Positions 42,666 to 51,490 of a stretch of 64,000 bases of DNA are shown here, piece after piece. Both the position numbers and the translations under genes were made by a program. A model generated the notes under the pieces. It did no database searches. It was given only the letters and a program-made list of their open reading frames with translations, and was not told the origin of the DNA. The stretch comes from Arthrobacter oryzae (GTDB lineage: Bacteria > Actinomycetota > Actinomycetes > Actinomycetales > Micrococcaceae), in the NCBI RefSeq assembly GCF_030812315.1, contig NZ_JAUSSM010000009.1, forward strand, positions 183,633 to 247,632. Reading direction: 5' to 3'. The number at the start of each line of letters is the position of its first letter. Position 1 is the first letter of the stretch.

Positions 42666-44171
42666 ATGAGCGAAACGAAAGTGTTCCTGCTGCCGGACCT
42701 GGGCGAAGGCCTCACGGAAGCCGAACTGGTGAACTGGCTCGTGGCCGTGGGCGACGAAATCCGCGTCGACCAGCCCATCGCCGAAGTTGAGACCGCGAAA
42801 TCCATGGTGGAGGTCCCATCGCCGTACGCCGGTACCGTTGCCGTGCTTCACGGGGAACCGGGCCAGACCCTTGACGTCGGGAAGCCGCTGATCTCGGTCA
42901 CGCCCATCGGCTCCCCGGTTGCTGAGCCTGCCGATTCCAAGACCCCGGTAGTGGAGTCTGTCGAAACCGAGCCTTCCGCATCTGTCGCGGCAGAAACTTA
43001 TCGTGATGAGGAGAAGGCCGGCTCTGGCAACGTCCTCATCGGATATGGAACACCAGGAGGACACGGCGTCGCCCGGCGCACTCGCGCACGTAAGCCGCCG
43101 GTTGACGGGGACGCCGAGACTGGTGCCGTCGCAACCAAGGTCAGCGATGCGGAGAAGGCGGCCGATGACCTCCTGCTTCTGCGCACCCGTGTTCCAGGCA
43201 AACTCGGTGCGGTGATTTCGCCGCTGGTCCGCAGGATGGCTCGTGACCATGGAGTTGATTTGGGGGGACTCCAGGGGTCGGGTGCAAGCGGGCTGATCAT
43301 GCGCAAGGATGTCGAGGCGGCGATCGCTCCCGCCCCTGCGGTAGAGCCGCATCGGGTCGCTGAGCCTGCCGAAGCGCGGCGCCCGTTGTCTGAGACGCGT
43401 TCTGTGGTTGAGCCTATCGAAACCGGCGCGGAGATCGACTCCCGCACAGGTCTCGGCATCACCGCCCGGACGCCGGTCCGGGGCGTTCGCAAGGCTGTTG
43501 CCGCCAACATGACCCGCAGCCGCTCCGAGATTCCGGAGGCGACGGTATGGGTCGACGTGGACGCCACGGCTCTCGTGGAGATGCGTGCGGCCTTGAAGAA
43601 AGCGGACCCGCACAACACTCCCGGTTTGCTGGCTTTCATCGCGCGGTTTGTCACCGCCGGATTGAAGAAGTATCCGGAGCTTAACACCCGGATTGTCACC
43701 ACGGAGGACGCCGCGGGCGGGGAGAGCCAGGAGATCGTCGCGTTCGACGGCGTCAACCTGGGCTTCGCGGCGCAGACGGACCGCGGACTGATGGTGCCAT
43801 CCGTGCGCCATGCGGACAAGATGAGTGCCCGTGAACTGGATGCCGAAATCCGACGGCTATCCGTGGTTGTCCGTGAGGGAAGGGCGACGCCTTCGGAACT
43901 CGGCAGCGGGACTTTCACCCTGAACAACTATGGGGTGTTCGGGGTGGACGGCTCTGCCGCGATCATTAACCACCCGGAGGTGGGAATTCTCGGCGTTGGC
44001 CGGATCATCGACAGGCCGTGGGTGGTCAACGGCGAGCTGGCGGTCCGTAAGGTTACTGAACTGACGCTGACATTTGATCACCGCGTCTGCGACGGGGGAA
44101 CAGCAGGTGGGTTCCTGCGCTACGTGGCTGATGCGATCGAGAACCCCGGAACGGCGCTGGCGGATATGTAG
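42666..44171 (+). CDS. 2-oxoacid dehydrogenase E2 (dihydrolipoamide acyltransferase)
   Basis: 501 aa. One lipoyl domain (1-75) with the lipoylated Lys in ETAKSMVEVPSP, a long variable linker, the E3-binding domain (VISPLVRRMARDHGVDLGGL), a second linker and the catalytic core ending in LTFDHRVCDGGTAGGF (active-site His, Asp). ATG 42666 opens directly into the lipoyl domain. The linkers contain four DNA repeats described separately (42918-43424) that encode VAEPA/VVEPIET-type peptides. No E3 gene follows, so lipoamide dehydrogenase must come from elsewhere. Confidence 0.92.
   Translation: MSETKVFLLPDLGEGLTEAELVNWLVAVGDEIRVDQPIAEVETAKSMVEVPSPYAGTVAVLHGEPGQTLDVGKPLISVTPIGSPVAEPADSKTPVVESVETEPSASVAAETYRDEEKAGSGNVLIGYGTPGGHGVARRTRARKPPVDGDAETGAVATKVSDAEKAADDLLLLRTRVPGKLGAVISPLVRRMARDHGVDLGGLQGSGASGLIMRKDVEAAIAPAPAVEPHRVAEPAEARRPLSETRSVVEPIETGAEIDSRTGLGITARTPVRGVRKAVAANMTRSRSEIPEATVWVDVDATALVEMRAALKKADPHNTPGLLAFIARFVTAGLKKYPELNTRIVTTEDAAGGESQEIVAFDGVNLGFAAQTDRGLMVPSVRHADKMSARELDAEIRRLSVVVREGRATPSELGSGTFTLNNYGVFGVDGSAAIINHPEVGILGVGRIIDRPWVVNGELAVRKVTELTLTFDHRVCDGGTAGGFLRYVADAIENPGTALADM
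42918..43424 (+). repeat. Four copies of a REP-like 20-mer in the E2 linkers
   Basis: Copies at 42918-42934, 42948-42968, 43355-43373 and 43403-43424 share a core close to GTGGTTGAGCCTGTCGAAAC. The fourth and second are the most complete. Similar 20-mers are, to my knowledge, dispersed in Micrococcaceae and Microbacteriaceae genomes, mostly between genes. Here all four are in frame and fall in unstructured linker. Confidence 0.6.
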
Positions 44172-44324
44172 GCCAGGGCTTCGGTAGCGGCGTCCAATAG
44201 CTCCATTTCCGGATTGGCCCTTCTGGCGGCCTCCGTGACGCTTGTGTCTGATCTGTGGCCACGGCGAATGCAAAAGGTGCATAGTGGTTTCTATCGGTTA
44301 GCACTATGGGTCAGGAGTGCTGTG

Positions 44325-45371
44325 ATGGAGGTCGACGAAGACGTACGGCGAAAGGCCGTCTCAGCTGTGCTCGACGGTGGCATGACCCAGGTTTCCGTGT
44401 GCCGACAATACGGGCTGAAGGCCCACCGGCTAAGGGTTTGGCTTTCGGAGGAGAAACTCCGACGAGCTAACTTACACCGCACGACCTCGGACGAATCGAC
44501 GGAAGTCCGGCTCAACCGACTAATTGGGGAATGGGGCACTAACGCCGAAGCGTTCGGCCGTCAGTTGCATCAGGGACTCAAAAGGGCCAAAAGCACCAAT
44601 ACGTTTTTCACCTATCTAGGCTTCGTGTTCATCCTCGTCACTTTCGCCCTGAATGTACTCGTTGCTGCGGTGATCGGCGCCCTGATCACGGGCTACGTCG
44701 TCGGAGCCGATTCCTGGCAAGCAGCAACCTTCAATTCTCTGGCCGTGGTTGTAGTCGGCGGAGTGGTCGTCGTTGGGCTGTTCGCCATCGCTCTGTACTT
44801 TGCCGGGCTTGTATACCGGGTCTGTGCCCCGTTCGCTTATTCGGTTTCAAACCTTCGCCACGCTTGGGAGAATTTGGAGTTGCATGGCGCCGAAATGTTC
44901 GAGGCGCCCAAGAACCGCCAGGAGAAGCTGGCGTGCAAGGACATCACTAAGTCAATGGGACGCGCTGCGCAGGTTCTGGATGTCACGCGCCGACGTGGCC
45001 GGGTCCACGGTTCACCCCTCTCGAAGGAGGGCGAACGATCTGCACGGAGAAACGTAGCCGCTTCAATTGGAGGGGCCGAGGATTTGCTTTGGCACCATAG
45101 CAGCCGTGCCTTCGGCCCGGCGGTTGAAATTATGCAAATTGCCGCCTACGAGACTGTTCTGCGCAGGTGGGCTCTCCACGATCTGAAGCATCTCGCTGAA
45201 CAGATGCGGCCATCCCTGTGGGAACGAAGAATCTATCCTGCTCTGAAAGGCGCAGGAGCATTCGGCACTACCGTTGGGACGATGGCTTTGCAGATCTTTG
45301 GCGCCGAGGACCAGACTCCGAGCCACCTCATTCGGGGAATTCTCGAATCCCGGGGCTGGATACCGTTGTGA
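44325..45371 (+). CDS. Hypothetical protein: transposase-like HTH fused to a membrane domain
   Basis: 348 aa from ATG 44325 (AGGAG 7 nt upstream; GTG 44322 is alternative). Residues 5-45 (DVRRKAVSAVLDGGMTQVSV, then YGLKAHRLRVWLSEE) look like the HTH of IS3/IS66-type transposases. Two membrane helices follow (about 95-125 and 138-164), then a basic C-terminal region of about 180 residues with no motif I know. I do not recognise the family. It stands alone between the E2 gene and a decayed patch; codon use is less GC-rich than the dehydrogenase genes, suggesting recent gain. Confidence 0.7.
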   Translation: MEVDEDVRRKAVSAVLDGGMTQVSVCRQYGLKAHRLRVWLSEEKLRRANLHRTTSDESTEVRLNRLIGEWGTNAEAFGRQLHQGLKRAKSTNTFFTYLGFVFILVTFALNVLVAAVIGALITGYVVGADSWQAATFNSLAVVVVGGVVVVGLFAIALYFAGLVYRVCAPFAYSVSNLRHAWENLELHGAEMFEAPKNRQEKLACKDITKSMGRAAQVLDVTRRRGRVHGSPLSKEGERSARRNVAASIGGAEDLLWHHSSRAFGPAVEIMQIAAYETVLRRWALHDLKHLAEQMRPSLWERRIYPALKGAGAFGTTVGTMALQIFGAEDQTPSHLIRGILESRGWIPL

Positions 45372-45449
45372 ACGAACCTCGCGCGGGCAGCTCAGGCAGC
45401 CGGGCCCGCCTCTTTGCTAAGTGAGGGCGGCAGCGGAGAACGACACCAG

Positions 45450-45629
45450 CTATGTATGCAAGTCCGAGTGCTCCGCACACCTGACGCTAACCACTGAGGT
45501 GCCATTGCCGCTTTCGGGGGATCCATACGATGTGACGTGGTTTGTCGTGACGCCGCATGCGGCGCAAAAGGTCTTGTGCTGTTTAGTAGCCATAGACAGA
45601 GTAGCCATAGACAGATCATAAGCAGTCAT
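45450..45629 (-). CDS. Small zinc-ribbon-like protein
   Basis: 59 aa with a strong AGGAG 6 nt before ATG 45629. FCAACGVTTNHV and VRCAEHSDLH give two Cys pairs or Cys/His sites likely to bind zinc. An exact 15-bp tandem repeat (45586-45600, 45601-45615) codes for a repeated LSMAT near the N-terminus. Unknown function; similar short proteins are common in actinobacteria. Confidence 0.6.
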   Translation of the reverse strand: MTAYDLSMATLSMATKQHKTFCAACGVTTNHVTSYGSPESGNGTSVVSVRCAEHSDLHT

Positions 45630-45676
45630 AGGTTTCTCCTGGGTTACCGCAGTGGAACAAAAGGCGCACCATAAGG

Positions 45677-46368
45677 TCACAACAGCATTGCCACGCCCGT
45701 CGCCACCAGCCACGGCGACCATGCGATGTACGTGACGGGGGTCAGTGCAGCAGCCACTTTCCAACCGTGGCGCTCGAAGGGGCCAACGAACTCCATCGAG
45801 CAGACCGCAGCACGGCGCCCACCACAATGCCCACAATGCCCAGCCATGCCGGTACTGCGCCGCTCTGTGTGATCGCGGCCCCGGCCAGGACGCTCCACGG
45901 CCCCGTGAACAGGTAGCCGAGATGCTCGCCCACCGCTACGCCTAGGTACGGGTTGAACGACTGGAAGACGACGTCCACCGCTTCCTTCCGCGCGTCGGAG
46001 GCGTCCGGCTCTCCTGCCGCCCGGGCCAGATACGGCACCAGGAACGGCCAGCGGATCAAGCCAAGGAACTGCACCACCGCAGCCAGGACGCCGACGGTTG
46101 AGCCCAGACTGAGCAGCAGGACATCCGCACCTTGCAGGACACCTGCCAGCAGCACTGCCAGCGGGGCCAGCAGGACGGCCGTCATGGCGAACGCCCACCA
46201 GAGCAGGACGAGCGCCGAGCCGCCCTGCCGGAAGCGTTCCAGCACTTCACTGGTGGGGCGGCGGAGGATGTCCGGGTAGTCGAGCTTTGGGGCCAGCGCT
46301 GCGAAGGCTGTATTGAAGGCAACCGGGAGCAGGATCAGCAGGACGGCCGCTGCGACGGTGGCGTTCAC
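45677..46368 (-). pseudogene. DUF4386 membrane protein with a frameshift near the C-terminus
   Basis: Six predicted helices; NPYLGVAVGEHLGYLFTGPW is a DUF4386-type block. The frame from GTG 46368 is open to 45742 but the last family segment (VCSMEFVGPFERHGWKVAAA and its final helix) is in the other frame and ends at 45677. The frame change is near 45800, at CTGCGGTC. It overlaps the preceding gene by 4 bp (GTGA). If the shift is real the last helix is lost. Confidence 0.72.
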
Positions 46369-46786
46369 AGGACGGGCTTCCCGGACGCAGAGGCCGCCGC
46401 GGCAGGAGCGCTCTCGGCCCGACGCTGGATAGCGGGCCCGAGGAGGCGCCGCAGCATCAGCCCGGTAGCAGCCATGGTCACCAGCGCGCCACTGGAACCG
46501 AACGCGACGTAGCCGTTCTCGGCGTCGACGATTACATTCGCATTGACCGCCAGCCGATGGCCCAGCTGATGCTTACGGTTACCGTCCACAGCGCCGTGAC
46601 GCGCCGGTCTCTACGCAACGCGACCCCCTGAGCTGCGCCGGTGACCAGCCCCGACATGACGAGTGCCGGCGTCGTGGTTCCTGCCCAGGTGGCGACGGCC
46701 GCCAGAGCGCTGCCGGCGCCGATCCCGAGGACTGTGGCGAAACCCCGCAGCCGCCGCGCCCGGAACTCGCTTACCGTTGACGCCAT
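46365..46786 (-). pseudogene. Small membrane protein gene, frameshifted, overlapping tetR start
   Basis: One frame reads RLRGFATVLGIGAGSALAAV...TVSISWAIGW and stops near 46532; the next carries AVNANVIVDAENGYVAFGSS and MLRRLLGPAIQ to the stop at 46365. A single-base change near 46555 joins them into a protein with about four helices. Its 5' end runs into the divergent TetR gene, so the original start may have been lost. Coupled to the DUF4386 gene. Confidence 0.55.
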
Positions 46787-47297
46787 CCTGGACGCCGCGG
46801 AGCACGTGGCGGCAACCGGGTTCGAGTCGCTGACCGTTCGTGCCATCGCGGTTGCCCTGGAGGCCGCGCCCATGTCCCTGTACCGCTACTTCGCCACCAA
46901 GGACGAGCTGGTGGACGCACTGCTCAACCGGGTCCTCGGGCGGTTCGCGGCTCCACCGGAAACTGCTGACTGGCCGGACGACCTGGCGGCGTTCGCGCGG
47001 AACCACCGCCAGATGCTGCGCGAACATCCGTGGGCGGTCACCGCGCTGATAGTACACCCCTATCCGGGAGTGAACGCCCTGCCCATCGGCGAAGCCGGGC
47101 TGCGCATCCTCCAGGGTGCGGGCATCACGGGGGACGCCGCGGTCGCCGCCTTCAGCGGAATAGTGGCACTGAACTACGGCTGGTCGTCCTTCGTCCTGGC
47201 CCGCGAGGCAGCTGAGGCGGCCAGCGGCGGGGGAGCGGTGCAGCTGCCGCCGGCGCCGCCGGAGTTTCCGCTCACCGCGGTGGTGGCCGACCCATGA
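46734..47297 (+). CDS. TetR-family regulator
   Basis: 187 aa. HTH region LTVDAILDAAEHVAATGFES...VRAIAVALEAAPMSLYRYFAT is typical; the C-terminal domain resembles TetR_C. GTG 46734 follows CGAGG and gives a normal N-terminal length; ATG 46641 would add 31 atypical residues that are antisense to the neighbouring membrane gene. Likely controls the divergent membrane genes. Ligand unknown. Confidence 0.85.
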   Translation: MAKPRSRRARNSLTVDAILDAAEHVAATGFESLTVRAIAVALEAAPMSLYRYFATKDELVDALLNRVLGRFAAPPETADWPDDLAAFARNHRQMLREHPWAVTALIVHPYPGVNALPIGEAGLRILQGAGITGDAAVAAFSGIVALNYGWSSFVLAREAAEAASGGGAVQLPPAPPEFPLTAVVADP

Positions 47298-47377
47298 ACC
47301 GTTTCGGCAGTGAAAAGCATTACGAGCGGAACCTGAGGCATCTGCTCGCCGGGATCGAATCCGACAGCCGAGGTTAG
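47294..47377 (+). CDS. 27-codon ORF overlapping the tetR stop
   Basis: ATG 47294 overlaps the tetR stop (ATGA) and encodes MNRFGSEKHYERNLRHLL plus nine residues. It may be a remnant of a longer gene or not translated. Confidence 0.2.
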   Translation: MNRFGSEKHYERNLRHLLAGIESDSRG

Positions 47378-48000
47378 CCGTCCGCCTGTGCCCGAGGCTG
47401 GGACCGGGCGGGCATCCAGCGTGACAGCAATGAAGCCGGCAGCAGGAGCAGCCACAGCAGCGGCGTGTACGCGTTCAGAAAGAATGCGGCCTGGATGCTG
47501 AGCAGGAAGACGACCGGCACGGCAATGCGGGCAGTGAATACCCGCCGATGGACATGGCCCCCCATTCCCGGATCCATGAGTTTCGCATGCCGGGCGTAGC
47601 TCCAGATCCCCGCGAGCAGCAGGTAGATTGCGCCGATGTTGGCGGCGTACAGAATGCTGGGCCATGGGGTGGGATCGTCCCCGTATTCGCTGAGGACGGA
47701 CGTGGGAGCCGGGAGCATGGCGATGAAGAACAGCAGGGCCAGGTTCAGCCATGCCAGCGTCGGATTGAAATCGCGGATCAGGGCGAAATCCGAATGGTGC
47801 GACAGCCAGGTTTTGGCGATGATCACAAACGACAGCGCGTAGGCGACGAGCTCCGGCTAGGCGTCAAACAGCGCGCCGTCCAGCTGTGCCGCGGCGATTC
47901 CCTCGGGCAGTTTCAGGTCCAGGGCCAGCAGGGTCAGGGCGACGGCAAAGACAGCGTCGCTGAAAAACACCATCCGCTCCAGGGACGTTCCGGATTCCAT
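47374..48000 (-). pseudogene. TMEM175-like (DUF1211) potassium-channel family gene with an in-frame TAG
   Basis: ATG 48000 starts MESGTSLERMVFFSDAVFAV, the family's first helix with its FSDAVFA signature, then ALTLLALDLKLPEG. At 47859-47857 a TAG occurs where the family usually has Trp (DA-stop-PELVAYALSFVII); TGG to TAG is one base. The frame then stays open to 47374 (208 codons, normal length, six helices). Either a point-mutated gene or a translated amber by chance suppression; the former is more likely. Confidence 0.8.
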
Positions 48001-48183
48001 GCGGGCACCTCCGCGTCCTCGGCCGGGCAACCGAAGTGCGGCACAGGTTACTCGCCTGCGCTGAACATGGCGATGGCCGCACTTTTGGTCAGCCGCCGCG
48101 TGCTGTTCATCAGGCTTCCCCCAGCTCGGCGTGGGTAGAATCGAGGCCTAGGATCGCCGGAACGCATGAATACGGAGAACAGA

Positions 48184-48999
48184 ATGTCGCGATGGATGGA
48201 GGTCGGCCAGGGCAACTATGTGCTGACCACCGAAGGCTCGAAGCTCAATACCGGACTCATAGTCGGCGCTGAACGGGCCATGGTGATCGACACCGGCTGC
48301 GGGCCCCGGCAGGGCCGGGAAATCCTGGCCGCCGTGCGCGAAAAGACACAGCTGCCGCTGGTGGTGGTGAACACCCACGCCCACTATGACCATTTCTTCG
48401 GTAACGCCGTCTTCGCGGACGACGGCGTCACGGAGTTCTATGCGCACGAGAACTGCGCGCGCGAGATTGAGGAAAACGGGGACGGGCAGCGCCGCATGGT
48501 CGCCACGCTGGAACCCGAAATGGCCGCCGGCGAAGGCGCCGACGCAGAGCTGGTGGTCCCGAACGCGATCGTGAAGGACCAGCCGGTCCTGGTGGACCTC
48601 GGCGGCCAGACCGTCACGCTGTTCTACCTTGGCCGCGGCCACACCGACGGCGACCTGCTGGTGGGAACCTCCGCCACCCTGTACGCCGGAGACTTGGTCG
48701 AGCAGGGTTCGCACCCGTCGTTCGAGGACGCCTTCCCGGAGGAATGGGCCGACGCCCTGCGGCACGTGTCCGCACTGCGCCACCGCTACGAATTCCTCAT
48801 CCCGGGTCACGGCGAACCCTGCAGCGACCAGTTCGTGAAGACCATGGCTAACACCATGTCCACCGCCGTGCGCCAGGCAATCCAGTCCATCCGCGACACC
48901 CCGAGCGACGCCACCAAGGCGATCCCGGTGCTGCCGTACGGGCCGGAGCAGTCCCGCTGGTTCATCAAGCGCCTGCAGGAGACGCGGGCGCACCACTAA
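48184..48999 (+). CDS. MBL-fold metallo-hydrolase
   Basis: 271 aa. The zinc motif THAHYDH places ligands at His65, His67, Asp69 and His70; LGRGHTDGDLLV and PGHGEP supply later ligands. Such enzymes hydrolyse esters, lactones or thioesters; this one could be a glyoxalase-II-like or lactamase-like hydrolase, not more closely assignable. ATG 48184 has GGAG 6 nt upstream; ATG 48166 is less likely. Confidence 0.88.
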   Translation: MSRWMEVGQGNYVLTTEGSKLNTGLIVGAERAMVIDTGCGPRQGREILAAVREKTQLPLVVVNTHAHYDHFFGNAVFADDGVTEFYAHENCAREIEENGDGQRRMVATLEPEMAAGEGADAELVVPNAIVKDQPVLVDLGGQTVTLFYLGRGHTDGDLLVGTSATLYAGDLVEQGSHPSFEDAFPEEWADALRHVSALRHRYEFLIPGHGEPCSDQFVKTMANTMSTAVRQAIQSIRDTPSDATKAIPVLPYGPEQSRWFIKRLQETRAHH

Positions 49000-49352
49000 A
49001 AGACGCCTCCCCTCGACGGTTCAATTCGAGCAAAACCGGGTCAGCCCCGACAGTTGCTTCATGAGGCCGGCAAGCTATGAACACGGGTAGCAAGGAGTGG
49101 ATTCGGGGTACTGAGGAGAATGCAAAAGGACTAGCCCGAAGTCCATTTTGATAATCGTCAGGTCTAGAACCAAGCCAAGTACTCCGGATTCGACGTGTTC
49201 CGATCGTGGGTCAGGAATTCCCACGGTTTCGACCCGGCCTGACGCGGAACGTTCGCGGCGACGCCTCCGAGCGGGAACTGAACCAGTCTTACTAGGGCAT
49301 ATCTTGAGCCAGTCTTGATGGAGTCCTGAGTTGCCGTACAGGTGGGATGAGT
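49000..49352. other. Gap downstream of the MBL-fold gene
   Basis: Only shadow ORFs were found. The last part must hold the promoter and RBS (GGTGGG at 49341-49346) of the small membrane protein that follows. Confidence 0.4.
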
Positions 49353-49508
49353 ATGGTCGTCCGCATTGGAAAACAATTTGCCAGCGAATCTCACCGGCAC
49401 GGCGAACGCAGCGTGCGGGCACGCAGGAATCGTCTCCTTGCCTACGTCATTCTCGCATCTCTGGCCACGGTGACGGCCATCGTTGTTTGGATGGCAGTCA
49501 CCCGCTGA
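49353..49508 (+). CDS. Small one-helix membrane protein
   Basis: 51 aa from ATG 49353 (GGTGGG 6 nt upstream; ATG 49347 adds two residues). A basic, His/Arg-rich cytoplasmic part (ESHRHGERSVRARRNR) precedes a single helix LLAYVILASLATVTAIVVW. Ends 3 bp from the end of the convergent Dpm gene. Unknown function. Confidence 0.55.
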   Translation: MVVRIGKQFASESHRHGERSVRARRNRLLAYVILASLATVTAIVVWMAVTR

Positions 49509-49510
49509 AG

Positions 49511-50299
49511 CTAGTGGTCAGTCCGGTCATACTCACCCTGTGAGGATGCGGGCTCGGCATCTGGCCTCTTGGCGGTGCGACGAGCGAGCTTGTCCCAGCG
49601 TGCGGCCAGACCCCACTTCGTCACGTTGATCATGGCCTCAATGACGATACTGCCGCTCATTTTTGAAGAGCCTAGCTCGCGCTCCACGAAAGTGATGGGA
49701 CGTTCCTCGATACGAAGGTCCAACTTGGCTACCCGCCAGGCCAAATCGACTTGGAAGCCGTAACCGACCGAGTCCACCTCGTCAAGGTTCAGCTTTTCAA
49801 GCGTGGACCGGCGGAAGGCTCGGTACCCGCCGGTTACGTCCTTGATCTTGAGGCCCAGCATGATACGCGCATACGTACTGCCCATCCGGGATATGGCCTG
49901 CCGGTGGAGCGGCCAGTTTACCACGCTTCCACCGCGCACCCAGCGCGAGCCCAAGGCCAAATCAGCGCCCTGTTCAACGGCGCCCAACAAGAGCGTCAAC
50001 TGCTCGGGCTGATGCGAACCGTCGGCGTCCATTTCCACCAAAACGTCGTATCCGGCATTCAGGCCCCACCGGAAGCCTGCAATGTAGGCGGCTCCCAGCC
50101 CTTCCTTTCCCTTTCGGTGCAGAACGTGAACCTGGCTGTCTCCGGATGCGATGTCGTCTGCCAGCTGACCGGTGCCGTCGGGGCTGTTGTCGTCAACAAC
50201 AAGGACGTCCGCTGCTGGCACCGCGGCACGAAGACGCGCCAAAGTGACGGGAAGAGACTCCAGCTCGTTATAGGTAGGAATGATGGTGAGCACACGCAC
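49511..50299 (-). CDS. Polyprenol monophosphomannose synthase (Dpm/Ppm1-like GT2)
   Basis: 262 aa, without C-terminal membrane helices. TIIPTYNELESLPVTL, VVDDNSPDGTG, EMDADGSHQPEQL (metal-binding DxD) and TGGYRAFRRSTLE identify the dolichol/polyprenol-phosphate mannose synthase group. It transfers mannose from GDP-mannose to polyprenyl phosphate at the inner membrane, the donor for GT-C enzymes such as the GT87 protein at 38066. Start GTG 50299 (or GTG 50293). Confidence 0.92.
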   Translation of the reverse strand: MRVLTIIPTYNELESLPVTLARLRAAVPAADVLVVDDNSPDGTGQLADDIASGDSQVHVLHRKGKEGLGAAYIAGFRWGLNAGYDVLVEMDADGSHQPEQLTLLLGAVEQGADLALGSRWVRGGSVVNWPLHRQAISRMGSTYARIMLGLKIKDVTGGYRAFRRSTLEKLNLDEVDSVGYGFQVDLAWRVAKLDLRIEERPITFVERELGSSKMSGSIVIEAMINVTKWGLAARWDKLARRTAKRPDAEPASSQGEYDRTDH

Positions 50300-51490
50300 A
50301 GGGGGAGACCTTTCCTTGGATGTGATTGGCTATCGCGCTTACGGCGCCGCGCGCAGTCGGGCGCGTCATTACGCAATCTCCCCAAGCATAGGGCTTCCCG
50401 TGTGCGTAGTTGTCGATGCCCGTGGCCGGTAATAATACTTTCAAGGCGACCCTCATCACCTATGATCAGCTTTGACGTGCTCGAACCGCTGACTCCAGAT
50501 GGACCTGGGACTTAGGAAACAGCCGAGCGACGGGCACGGTCATAACTAAGGATATTTGGGGGAACTGGAAGAGCGCTTTGGCGTTGCCGACTGGGCCCAT
50601 GCGTGACCGTCGACGCAGCAACTGGCGGGGTTACCGAGGCGCCACACTGGTGGGAGGAATGGGGTGACTCACCGCTTTTGTTGGCTCATGGATTCCCTCG
50701 CTCTGGCACGAGACTGCGACGATATCGGCTGCCCGAAGGTCGCCTCAGGAGTACTCGATCTGCTGCAATCGGTTGATGCCGTATATGGCTTTTATATTCC
50801 TGCTCACGCAAGGTTGGACAGCTCTCTTCAGCTACGCCGAGGTATAGCTAAGCCTTCCTTCGGCGCTGGAAGCAGCCGTCGCCTGCGCTGGCAATGTCCT
50901 CATCGGCCAGCGACTAGGCAGTCAGGCTGTTGGCAGCCGGCAGCGTCCTGGCGGTGGTGCCGCGTATGGTCTGGGCATGGAGTCGCGGTCCTATGCACTG
51001 GCTGCTGCCGTCGGCGTCGTATTGACGTTGATACCACTCAAGGCCTGCGATTCGAAGCGCGACTTATCCTGGGTGCTTTACGTTGTCGTCGCTGTTTCTG
51101 GAGTGCTGCTTTTCATGTTCTTCGGGCTCCTTGTCGAAGCCCACTTCGCTGCGGCACGAACGCGATCTTGCCGTTCGCCGGGTTCGAGAGCAGCTTACGG
51201 AACCAGCTGGTCAGCTTCGTCGCACCGAGGCCCTGCTGGATGAAGTCGGTGGCCGCCGTGGTGGTGTCCAGCTTGGATGGTGGCGGCAATAGTCGCCTTT
51301 TGTCCCGTCCTTGACGGGCGGTACGCAAGCTTACCCGGTCATACCGCAACACCAGTGAGCGGTGTGGGTATCAGGGGTCTGGCAATTCGTAAAGTCGTTG
51401 TTACACTCATCCTTGACGCGGCTTTCTCGGTCTCTATTTCCCGCGGTCCGGCTCCTGGGGGGGTCGACGCCTGGCCCCTAGGATCTCGCG
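50300..51490. other. 1.2-kb stretch with no firm gene
   Basis: Frames in this stretch are short and have no known motifs, except a possible two-helix ORF at 50977-51243. An antisense frame (51352-51113) reads KLTSWFRKLLSNPANGK, not assigned. The promoter of the subtilisin gene should lie in the last 150 bp. Confidence 0.45.
50977..51243 (+). CDS. Putative two-helix membrane protein
   Basis: 88 aa. Two hydrophobic stretches (YALAAAVGVVLTLIPLKA and WVLYVVVAVSGVLLFMFFGL) are separated by a short polar loop; the C-terminal 35 residues are Arg/Ser-rich and look like out-of-frame sequence, suggesting truncation by a frameshift. No good RBS before ATG 50977. Confidence 0.35.
   Translation: MESRSYALAAAVGVVLTLIPLKACDSKRDLSWVLYVVVAVSGVLLFMFFGLLVEAHFAAARTRSCRSPGSRAAYGTSWSASSHRGPAG

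Noticed and set aside
44325..45371. Calling this gene an IS3/IS66 transposase
   Set aside because: Only the first 45 residues look transposase-like; the remaining 300 contain two membrane helices and no DDE motif.
49220..49250. Another copy of the E2-type repeat near 49222
   Set aside because: Only eight or nine bases (GGTTTCGAC) match and the flanks do not.
50664..51314. 216-aa ORF upstream of the protease
   Set aside because: Cys/Arg/Trp-rich with no motif; a hydrophobic frame at 50977 in the same stretch is more plausible.
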